Source: Verrucomicrobiales bacterium
GTDB lineage: Bacteria; Verrucomicrobiota; Verrucomicrobiia; Limisphaerales; Palsa-1400
NCBI GenBank assembly: GCA_028293405.1
Contig: JAQGOW010000044.1
Location: 1-5,623 of the forward strand
Length of the DNA: 5,623 nt
Reading direction: 5' to 3'
Shown here: positions 1 through 5,623 of the stretch, in pieces
How the letters are laid out: each line of letters starts with the position of its first letter
How positions within the stretch are numbered: position 1 is the stretch's first letter
The notes under the pieces: generated by a model
What the model was told of the DNA's origin: nothing
The model's input: only the letters and a program-made list of their open reading frames with translations
Database searches by the model: none
Translations under genes and position numbers: made by a program

Positions 1-2079
1 GGCGATCAAACATTCGCATTAAAAACCGGCACACGGTTCACCGCTGAAGTGACGCGAACAAACAAGCATGCGTTGTGGAACGTCGATTTAAGCTCGGTCC
101 AACTACGCAGCGCGCGAGGGGACCTGATGGTGGAGGCCAGTTTGCGAGGCGCCGCCGCTGGCCGCCTATCTATATATGGGCACAGAATTGAATCAGCCGT
201 CGCCAACCGGTTTCTGATCCGGCCGGTTCCCGAATTGCACGTTGGACAAATTGCAGCGGCGGCGTTTTGGAGCAACGCGCCGGCGCGTTGGAGCTTCGAT
301 GTCAGTGCTCAATATCTTCCGCCACTCACCAACAACGTGCCGGTCGATCTGCATGATTTTTCCGCACGCGTTGAGATGTTCGGCGATGAATCCGGAACTA
401 CTCTCACCAACGTCACGCTGTTTCAAAAAGGCGAAGCGGTGGCATCGGCCTCTGGCGTGTTGCCAATTACGATCGAACCCGCACGTCTGAGTTCCGGAAT
501 CAGCAACATGTTCCGGGTGCACGGCAACAATCGATTCAGCTTACGCGCAACGACGCGCCGCAACGTAGTTTTCTGGGATGCGATCACGCGCGGCTTACCT
601 GTGAGCATCCAGAATCCGTCAGTTGATTTGGCGATTGATGGCACGTTGAACAACCCGCATGGGACGGTGCGCTGCGAAATTCCAGCGGGAAGCATCAAGG
701 TCCTGACGAACTCCGCGCGCCTGGCCCTTGTCAACTTTCGAGCGGACATCGAGCTAAACCGAAAGGAACTGAACCTGAAACATCTGAGCGTCATGGTCGA
801 AGGTCAGCCAGTTTCGGCAACCGGAACCCTACCGATGGCAGCCGACATCGAGCACCACTGGCGCGAGATTTTCAATTGGCGAAAAGCGCGAGCACAAGTT
901 CGGGCGACGAATGTGGAGATTGCTCCCTTTGCCGACCTCGAACGACGCTTCATCAGTCCACAGGGAACGATTTGGGCGAACATTAATTTGGACCGCGGAC
1001 AAATAAACGGGAGCATCGTTGTGACGAATGCAGCGACTCGGCCGATTGCGCAATTCGGCGCGATCCGGGATATCAATGCGCGTCTGAACTTCACCCGCAG
1101 TCGTATAGAAATTGAGCGCTGTGTTGGCGCCTTGAGCGGCGGGCCGGTGGCGGTATCCGGCTGGGCCGACCTCTCGCGTATGGACCGCTCGACGAAACTG
1201 CCTGCATTCGAACTCAGCGTGCGCGGCGACAGCGTGCCGGTCGCGAGACGCTCGGATCTGATTGTGCGCACAGCGTTTGACATAGTTGTCGCGAACAACA
1301 ATAACGGGCCTGGAACAGTCAAAGGAGGTGTTACACTTCAAAACAGTTACATCCTGAGCGATCTGAAACTGCTTGTACCGGCGCACGTCAATAAACCGCA
1401 GACTCGGCCACCATATTTCAGCGTTGATGCAAAGCCGTTTTCCGAATGGAAGCTTGATGTGAAAGTCCGAGGCGATCGTTTCATGAAAGTGCGCAGTCCA
1501 TTTTTTAACGGCGAATGTTCGGCCGACATGCACCTTGGCGGAACGCTGGGAGAACCGGTGGCGCTCGGCGATGCGACGATCAACTCCGGTCAAGTGCAGT
1601 TCCCGTTTGCGAACGTCAAAGTGACCCAGGGATTCGTGTCGCTAACCACAGCCCATCCTTACATGCCCTACTTGTTTGTTACCGGATCAACCAAGGCCTA
1701 CGACTTCGACATCCGCATGAACGTGACCGGGCCAGTGAGTGATCCGAAAATCGAATTTACATCGACGCCTGGACTGGCCTCCGAACAAATTCTGATGATG
1801 CTAACCACGGGCGAACTGCCGGCCACAACCAGTGCGCTGACCACCCAGCAACGAACGTTGCGCGTGGGTGCGTTCGTCGGTAAAAGCCTCTTAAGCCGAT
1901 TCGGCGTCACCGGCAACGATCAACGATTAACGATCGAATCTGCGCGCGATGTATCGCAACAAAATACCGAAACGTATTCGGTTGAATATAAAGTGAACCC
2001 GGATTGGTCAGTGATCGGCGACTACAACAAGTTCGGTGGACTGAACGTCGGCCTCAAATGGCGTTTCTATTCAAAATAG
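1..2079 (+). CDS. tamB: TamB-like translocation/assembly module protein (C-terminal part, 5' truncated by window edge)
   Basis: The frame is open from base 1 to the TAG at 2077-2079, giving 692 residues with no plausible start, so the gene begins outside the window; the GTG at 49 is only an internal codon. TamB proteins of the AsmA-like family span the periplasm, are anchored in the inner membrane at the N-terminus, and work with an Omp85 barrel in outer-membrane protein assembly and phospholipid traffic. The visible part is rich in alternating beta-strand patterns typical of the long hydrophobic-groove fold. The TamB C-terminal domain (DUF490) is recognisable in roughly the last 260 residues: the GQVQFPF segment near fragment residue 530, a VTGPVSDPKIEF segment, then a PGLASEQILMMLTTG segment at about 590-604, and a final strand ending LKWRFYSK. 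E. coli TamB is about 1260 residues, so some 500 or more residues are probably missing. The next gene starts inside its last codons, which supports an operon with the Omp85 partner. The missing N-terminal anchor cannot be checked here. Confidence 0.88.
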   Translation, partial: GDQTFALKTGTRFTAEVTRTNKHALWNVDLSSVQLRSARGDLMVEASLRGAAAGRLSIYGHRIESAVANRFLIRPVPELHVGQIAAAAFWSNAPARWSFDVSAQYLPPLTNNVPVDLHDFSARVEMFGDESGTTLTNVTLFQKGEAVASASGVLPITIEPARLSSGISNMFRVHGNNRFSLRATTRRNVVFWDAITRGLPVSIQNPSVDLAIDGTLNNPHGTVRCEIPAGSIKVLTNSARLALVNFRADIELNRKELNLKHLSVMVEGQPVSATGTLPMAADIEHHWREIFNWRKARAQVRATNVEIAPFADLERRFISPQGTIWANINLDRGQINGSIVVTNAATRPIAQFGAIRDINARLNFTRSRIEIERCVGALSGGPVAVSGWADLSRMDRSTKLPAFELSVRGDSVPVARRSDLIVRTAFDIVVANNNNGPGTVKGGVTLQNSYILSDLKLLVPAHVNKPQTRPPYFSVDAKPFSEWKLDVKVRGDRFMKVRSPFFNGECSADMHLGGTLGEPVALGDATINSGQVQFPFANVKVTQGFVSLTTAHPYMPYLFVTGSTKAYDFDIRMNVTGPVSDPKIEFTSTPGLASEQILMMLTTGELPATTSALTTQQRTLRVGAFVGKSLLSRFGVTGNDQRLTIESARDVSQQNTETYSVEYKVNPDWSVIGDYNKFGGLNVGLKWRFYSK
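2058..2079 (+). other. 22-base tamB/tamA coding overlap
   Basis: The ATG of the Omp85 gene (2058-2060) lies in a different frame within the last eight codons of tamB, whose TAG ends at 2079. No Shine-Dalgarno-like purine run is seen just upstream; the nearest G-rich stretch, GGTGG, ends about 17 bases before the ATG. The arrangement suggests that ribosomes finishing tamB reinitiate on the Omp85 gene. This depends on the ATG being the true start: with GTG 2097 the genes would instead be separated by 17 bases. Confidence 0.6.
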
Positions 2080-4184
2080 CCAAATTGCACTTGTCAGTGC
2101 GTGATATCGGATGCGTTTTGCTGACGATCGCACTTTGTTGTACAGCGACGCACGTCGATGCGGCAGCGCCAAAAGCAAAGTTGAAAATTTCAGGCTATGG
2201 GTTGCTCGGGGGTCTTGAACTGAAGCGCACGATTCTTCTTCTGGAGAACAACGGAAAAAAACACGCGACGTTTGACGCGAATTTCATCGAAGACGCCGCT
2301 GTCATTTTGCTGTCGCGCTTAACCGAAGACGGTTACCTGCACCCCGAAGTCACAGCCATCATTACTTCGACGAATGGACAGACCGTGACGTTTCGTTGGC
2401 GGCAAGCTTTTGACGAACCGCTGCCGCGACCGTTCGAAGCGACACGGGTCGAATTTCAGATTCACAAAGGCCTGTTCTATTATTACACGAGCGTTCGTGT
2501 TGCGGGGCTCACAACGGTGCCACTGAAAACGGCCCGCGGCTACTTCGTACAAAATACGCCGTTGCTCCCGCTCAAACGTTACAAAGTGTATTCGTCCCAA
2601 CGACTGTCCCGCAGCATCTCCAGTTTGTCGGAAGCTTTCGATCGACAAGGCTATCGCGATGCAAACATCAAGCCGATCATTTCAACCAATAATCAATCAG
2701 GTGAAGTTTCGGTATTGGTCAACGTGAATGAAGGGCCGCGTTCAGTCGTTCGGCTGGTGCGACAGGACATCATTCGAGAAGACTCGACCAATGCTCAGGT
2801 CGTTGTCGCACTAATCGGGAAACCATACTCGCCACTGTGGGAACAGGATTTTTCGCAGTCCATCAAAACCAATTTGTATCAGTCGGGGTACCCCGACACT
2901 GCGGTACAAATTTCCACCGTCTACGCGCAGACGAACAACAATATCATCAACTACGATCTCGCGGCTAAAGTCACTGCAGGGCCGAAGATCAAGTTGGGTG
3001 CGGTTAAGTATGAGGGACGAAAAAAAACCAAGGTGGACGTCTTGTCCCAACGCACGGAACTGACTCCCGGACAATTGCTGGATCGCATTCGCGTTGAGCG
3101 CGCGCGCTACCGCATCTCATCGCTCGGCATTTTTGATGCGGTCGGTCTGCGCTACGACAACGTCGACGCGCACACGCGCGACGCTGTGTTCGAGTTGAAG
3201 GAAGGCAAGGAACTCGAAGCGAGCATGTTGTTCGGATTTGGAACTTACGAACTGTTGCGTGTCGGTTTTGACATCGAGCAGCACAACATCTGGGGACGGG
3301 CGCATAACGCGCGCTTTCGCATCACGCAATCGTTCAAGACGACAAGCGCTGACTATCTCTACACTATTCCGCAAGTTGTGGGTGAAGACGTGAACGCATT
3401 TTTCACGGCATCGGCGCTACATCGGCAGGAGATCGATTTCTTACGTGAGGAATACGGTGGCGGCGTCGGCCTTCAAAAGCTGTTTCGACCCATCTCGCTC
3501 GATGTCAGCGGGAGGTTTAATTATCAGTTAGTTACGGCATCGCAAACGGATGTCGATCCGAGTGTCGGATTGCGTAGCGCGCAGGTGAGCGGATTTATTT
3601 TCGACCTGAAACACGACAAACGCGACAATCCGCTTTATCCACATCGCGGATACAAAATTTTTGGAAACGTGGAAGTCGCGACTGATTTGCTAGGCGGCGA
3701 GGTAAACTATGAACGGTTTGAAGTTTCGGGTTCGTATCATTTCGCTATCGGCGAAGGTCGCTGGTTGCACTTCGGCGCGGATCACGGAGCAGTGTTTACC
3801 GATCGCGGGCCGGCTCTGGATTTGCCGTTCAACAAGCGGTTCTTTCCAGGTGGCGAAAACTCGATCCGCGGCTACACCGAAGGCGAGGCATCTCCGCGCA
3901 ACCCGGGTGGAACGCTGCTCGGGGCGGAAAGTTTTTTGCTGGGCAGCGTGGAAGTGGAACAGTCACTGACGCCGAAACTTTCGTTGGTTGGATTTGTTGA
4001 TTCGCTCGGCATCGCCCGAGACATTAAGGACTATCCGTTTCACCAAGTGCTCACTTCTGTCGGAGGCGGGCTCAACTACGGCACATTGATTGGGCCGGTT
4101 CGTTTGGAATACGGGCACAATCTCAACCCGCGTCCGCGCGACCCAGCGGGCACAATCCAATTTTCGGTCGGATTCCCCTTCTAA
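2058..4184 (+). CDS. tamA: Omp85-family outer-membrane protein, TamA/BamA type (POTRA domains plus barrel)
   Basis: From the ATG at 2058 this is 708 residues. Residues 1-37 look like a Sec signal peptide: basic residues K6, K9 and R15, a hydrophobic core at 17-31, and VDA/AAA cleavage options after A35 or A37; there is no lipobox. Residues about 40-387 divide into four POTRA-like segments (40-125, 128-225, 228-308, 310-387), the first being the least typical. The barrel runs from about 388 to 708. It carries the Omp85 motif FFPGGENSIRGY (595-606, with the conserved R604 that lies inside the barrel in this family) and ends in Phe (SVGFPF), as an outer-membrane beta-signal should. E. coli TamA is shorter (577 residues, three POTRAs) and BamA has five POTRAs, so this is intermediate. 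I call it TamA-like because it follows tamB directly. The ATG overlaps tamB by 22 bases. Other starts are GTG 2004 (deep in tamB, unlikely) and GTG 2097 (a shorter but still adequate signal peptide). No clear Shine-Dalgarno precedes any of them, which suggests translational coupling. Confidence 0.87.
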   Translation: MAFLFKIAKLHLSVRDIGCVLLTIALCCTATHVDAAAPKAKLKISGYGLLGGLELKRTILLLENNGKKHATFDANFIEDAAVILLSRLTEDGYLHPEVTAIITSTNGQTVTFRWRQAFDEPLPRPFEATRVEFQIHKGLFYYYTSVRVAGLTTVPLKTARGYFVQNTPLLPLKRYKVYSSQRLSRSISSLSEAFDRQGYRDANIKPIISTNNQSGEVSVLVNVNEGPRSVVRLVRQDIIREDSTNAQVVVALIGKPYSPLWEQDFSQSIKTNLYQSGYPDTAVQISTVYAQTNNNIINYDLAAKVTAGPKIKLGAVKYEGRKKTKVDVLSQRTELTPGQLLDRIRVERARYRISSLGIFDAVGLRYDNVDAHTRDAVFELKEGKELEASMLFGFGTYELLRVGFDIEQHNIWGRAHNARFRITQSFKTTSADYLYTIPQVVGEDVNAFFTASALHRQEIDFLREEYGGGVGLQKLFRPISLDVSGRFNYQLVTASQTDVDPSVGLRSAQVSGFIFDLKHDKRDNPLYPHRGYKIFGNVEVATDLLGGEVNYERFEVSGSYHFAIGEGRWLHFGADHGAVFTDRGPALDLPFNKRFFPGGENSIRGYTEGEASPRNPGGTLLGAESFLLGSVEVEQSLTPKLSLVGFVDSLGIARDIKDYPFHQVLTSVGGGLNYGTLIGPVRLEYGHNLNPRPRDPAGTIQFSVGFPF

Positions 4185-4187
4185 TTA
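4182..4187. other. Abutting convergent stop codons (TAATTA)
   Basis: The palindromic hexamer TAATTA contains both stops: TAA of the Omp85 gene on the + strand and TAA of the aldolase on the - strand. There is no intergenic base between the two transcription blocks. No strong GC-rich hairpin followed by a T-run is visible on either side, so an ordinary intrinsic terminator is not apparent and transcripts may run into the opposing gene. Confidence 0.9.
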
Positions 4188-5276
4188 CAGCTTCCGATGA
4201 TCTGCTGAGAGTGCCGCGTCTTTGGGCGCCTCGACGAGGAGACGTTTGAGATCGGCGATGAAGGCTTGAACATCTTCAGGTTGAGTGTCCCAGGCGCACA
4301 TAAGGCGGCAGCCGCCCTGGCCGATGAAGGTGTAAAATTTCCAACCCGCCTGACGCAACGCGACGATGACGTAGGCTGGCAGTTCGACGAAAACCGAGTT
4401 GGCCTGACGCGGGAAAAGAATCTTGGCCTCGGGAATAGCTTTGAGCAAATCAGCAAGTGCTTGGGCCATGGCATTCGCGTGCGCGGCATGACGGAGCCAT
4501 GCGCCTGTTTGGAACATGCCCAGCCACGGCGCGGCGAGGAACCGCATTTTGGAAGCAAGTTGGCCGGCTTGCTTACATCGAAAATCAAACTCGTGCGCGA
4601 GCGCGTGATTGAAAAACACGACGGCTTCACCGAGCGGCAATCCATTTTTACTTCCGCCAAAACAGAGGACGTCGACGCCGGCTTGCCACGTGATTTCCTT
4701 TGGTTTGACGTTGAGCGACGCGACAGCGTTTGCGAAACGCGCGCCGTCCATGTGCAGTTTGAGGCCGGATTGTTTTACTTTGACGGAGATCGCTTTGACT
4801 TCGTCCGGCGTATAGACGGTGCCGACTTCGGTGGCATTCGTGACACTAACAGCGCAGGGCTTCGGAAAGTGAATGTCGGTGCGACGGGTGACGGTGCGCT
4901 CGATTGCCGCTGGATCAATTTTTCCGTTTGCGCCCGGCAGCAGAAGCACTTTCATGCCATTTGAGAAAAACTCCGGGGCTCCGCATTCGTCGGTTTCAAC
5001 GTGCGCGAGCTCGTGGCAAAGGACGCTGTGATAAGATTGGCCGAGGGACGCGAGCGAAAGTGAATTGGCAGCGGTGCCATTGAAAACGAAAAACACTTCG
5101 CAATCAGTCTCGAAAATTTCGCGAAGAGCGTCGGCAGCTTTGGCGGTCCACTGATCCTCACCATAGCTGACGGAGTGACCGACGTTGGCTTCGGCAAGGG
5201 CCGCCCAAGCTTCAGGACAAATTCCGGCGTAATTGTCGCTGGCGAAGTGGCGCAACCGTTGAGGTTCAGTTTTCAC
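4185..5276 (-). CDS. ltaE: Low-specificity threonine aldolase-like PLP enzyme (beta-eliminating lyase family)
   Basis: From the GTG at 5276-5274 the product has 363 residues, close to the usual length for the family. Threonine aldolases cleave threonine or allo-threonine to glycine and acetaldehyde in the cytoplasm using pyridoxal phosphate. The N-terminal FASDNYAG segment (residues 11-18) and SYGEDQWT (37-44) match the family start. NGTAAN at 66-71 is the phosphate-binding turn. In CHELAHVETDECGAPE (from 87) H92 is the likely ring-stacking histidine. HMDGAR (175-180) supplies D177, expected to contact the pyridine nitrogen, and GGSKNG contains K210, the expected Schiff-base lysine. The reading frame stays open upstream to 5456, but those 60 residues look unlike the family and overlap the antitoxin-like gene in another frame, so I start at GTG, 7 bases after that gene's stop. 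A TTG six codons upstream is a less likely start. No Shine-Dalgarno is visible, so coupling to the upstream gene is probable. Substrate preference (threonine, allo-threonine, phenylserine) cannot be read from the sequence. Confidence 0.88.
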   Translation of the reverse strand: MKTEPQRLRHFASDNYAGICPEAWAALAEANVGHSVSYGEDQWTAKAADALREIFETDCEVFFVFNGTAANSLSLASLGQSYHSVLCHELAHVETDECGAPEFFSNGMKVLLLPGANGKIDPAAIERTVTRRTDIHFPKPCAVSVTNATEVGTVYTPDEVKAISVKVKQSGLKLHMDGARFANAVASLNVKPKEITWQAGVDVLCFGGSKNGLPLGEAVVFFNHALAHEFDFRCKQAGQLASKMRFLAAPWLGMFQTGAWLRHAAHANAMAQALADLLKAIPEAKILFPRQANSVFVELPAYVIVALRQAGWKFYTFIGQGGCRLMCAWDTQPEDVQAFIADLKRLLVEAPKDAALSADHRKL

Positions 5277-5283
5277 TCGCCAA

Positions 5284-5496
5284 TCAGGCAGCAAACTCGA
5301 ACACCGGAGTTTCGATGTAACGGGTCGGTTGGCGTTGTTCCCAAACGATATTTTGCAAACGTTCAACCACCTCGGGCGCGAAAAAACGTTCGCCGGTTTC
5401 GACGCACACACGCGCAGGGACATGTTCAACGACAACCAACTTCCCACCCTTTTCAAAAGTGTAGGTCACACGTTGTTCGACGAACGTCTCTTTCAT
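5284..5496 (-). CDS. MqsA/YgiT-type antitoxin-like small protein lacking the zinc-binding cysteines
   Basis: The product has 70 residues and starts with the ATG at 5496-5494. The core, residues 10-47, follows the N-terminal domain pattern of YgiT/MqsA proteins: VTYTFEKGGKLVVVEHVPA, then a turn C31-V-E-T-G-E, then FFAPEVVERL. In the classical family this turn is CxxCG and pairs with an N-terminal CxxC to bind zinc. Here the second Cys is Thr34, and the protein begins directly at the first strand with no N-terminal CxxC, so C31 is the only cysteine. There is no helix-turn-helix domain after it, only a short tail (residues 54-70, ending in IETPVFEFAA). It lies 9 bases downstream of a DUF4258 gene, the usual partner of such proteins, in the toxin-first order of mqsR-mqsA. 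An AAGGGA stretch about 12 bases before the ATG, inside the upstream gene, is a possible but rather distant ribosome site. Antitoxin function is inferred from family and context; no DNA-binding module is visible, so autoregulation like that of MqsA is doubtful. Confidence 0.82.
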   Translation of the reverse strand: MKETFVEQRVTYTFEKGGKLVVVEHVPARVCVETGERFFAPEVVERLQNIVWEQRQPTRYIETPVFEFAA

Positions 5497-5505
5497 AAGT
5501 GCAAA

Positions 5506-5623
5506 CTATCCCTTTCGATGTTCGAAATCAATCCACTGCCTCGCATCAGGCTCGTAAACGGTGATGATTTTCAGTATCGACCGGGTCGGGTAACTACACT
5601 GCACATGCAACGGGCGCGCCGCA
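5506..5623 (-). CDS. DUF4258 domain protein, likely toxin partner (C-terminal fragment, cut by window edge)
   Basis: Reading the reverse strand from the right edge gives 38 residues before a TAG at 5508-5506. The segments RPLHV, IITVYEPD and W-I-D-F-E-H-R-K in that order match the end of DUF4258 proteins, small RelE/MqsR-like candidates for RNA-cleaving toxins that are commonly paired with YgiT-type proteins. The N-terminal half, probably some 40-60 residues, lies outside the window, so catalytic residues and start cannot be judged. The next gene begins 9 bases after the stop, which supports a two-gene module. The domain assignment rests on a short stretch, but the pattern and the neighbour agree. 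Toxicity is a family-based inference; some DUF4258 proteins have no demonstrated activity. Confidence 0.78.
   Translation of the reverse strand, partial: AARPLHVQCSYPTRSILKIITVYEPDARQWIDFEHRKG

Noticed and set aside
829..1593. Reverse-strand open frame of 254 codons inside tamB
   Set aside because: It lies opposite the continuous TamB frame; the product is rich in Arg and His with no recognisable domain, typical of an antisense shadow.
2004..2057. GTG at 2004 as start of the Omp85 gene
   Set aside because: It would add 18 Arg-rich residues ahead of the signal peptide and overlap tamB by 76 bases; the ATG at 2058 gives a better secretion signal.
2010..2175. Lipoprotein signal in the Omp85 N-terminus because of the paired cysteines C27-C28
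   Set aside because: The residues before the Cys (I-A-L) do not fit the L-A/S-G/A-C lipobox, and AxA-type cleavage sites follow at A35 and A37.
4168..4197. Possible bidirectional terminator hairpin at the convergent junction
   Set aside because: The stem is only five base pairs with a loop of about 20 bases and no T-run follows on either strand.
4266..4964. Long + strand open frame of 232 codons opposite the aldolase
   Set aside because: It is antisense to a well-supported threonine aldolase with intact motifs, its product matches no family I know, and long shadow frames are expected in GC-rich third-position codon use.
5277..5456. 60-residue N-terminal extension of the aldolase to an upstream ATG at 5456
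   Set aside because: The extra residues are unlike the family's N-terminus and overlap, in a different frame, the recognisable YgiT-like gene; the GTG at 5276 gives the normal family start.
5175..5498. + strand open frame of 107 codons over the antitoxin-like gene and the aldolase start
   Set aside because: It is antisense to two supported genes, and its product is Arg-rich without a recognisable domain.

Overview
The window is almost wall-to-wall coding: only 16 of 5623 bases (5277-5283 and 5497-5505) fall outside the genes called here. It holds two convergent blocks from a Gram-negative (diderm) bacterium. GC content is moderate, about 54% by eye. The style of the TamB/Omp85 pair would fit Verrucomicrobiota or a related environmental lineage, but that is a weak guess; a search of the proteins would settle it.

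Left block, + strand (1-4184): the 3' two thirds of a TamB-like gene, running in from beyond the left edge, followed by a complete Omp85-family outer-membrane protein (TamA/BamA type). The Omp85 protein has a signal peptide, about four POTRA-like segments and a C-terminal 16-strand-type barrel ending in Phe. The two genes overlap by 22 bases. Together they look like a translocation and assembly module: TamB spans the periplasm and its C-terminal end docks on the barrel of the Omp85 partner. The order tamB then tamA is the reverse of the E. coli tamA-tamB operon.

Right block, - strand (5623 down to 4185): three tightly packed genes. First in transcription order is the C-terminal end of a DUF4258 protein, cut by the right edge. 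Nine bases later comes a 70-residue MqsA/YgiT-like protein that has lost the zinc-binding Cys pairs. Seven bases after that comes a PLP-dependent low-specificity threonine aldolase-like enzyme starting at GTG. The first two resemble a toxin-antitoxin pair in mqsR-mqsA order; the aldolase appears to be co-transcribed with them.

The two blocks meet with abutting stop codons (TAA of the Omp85 gene at 4182-4184, reverse-strand TAA of the aldolase at 4185-4187), leaving no intergenic terminator. I see no RNA genes, insertion sequences, CRISPR arrays or large repeats. Nothing here is clearly a new system. The items most worth a second look are the zinc-less antitoxin-like protein, its coupling to the aldolase, and the zero-spacing convergent junction.
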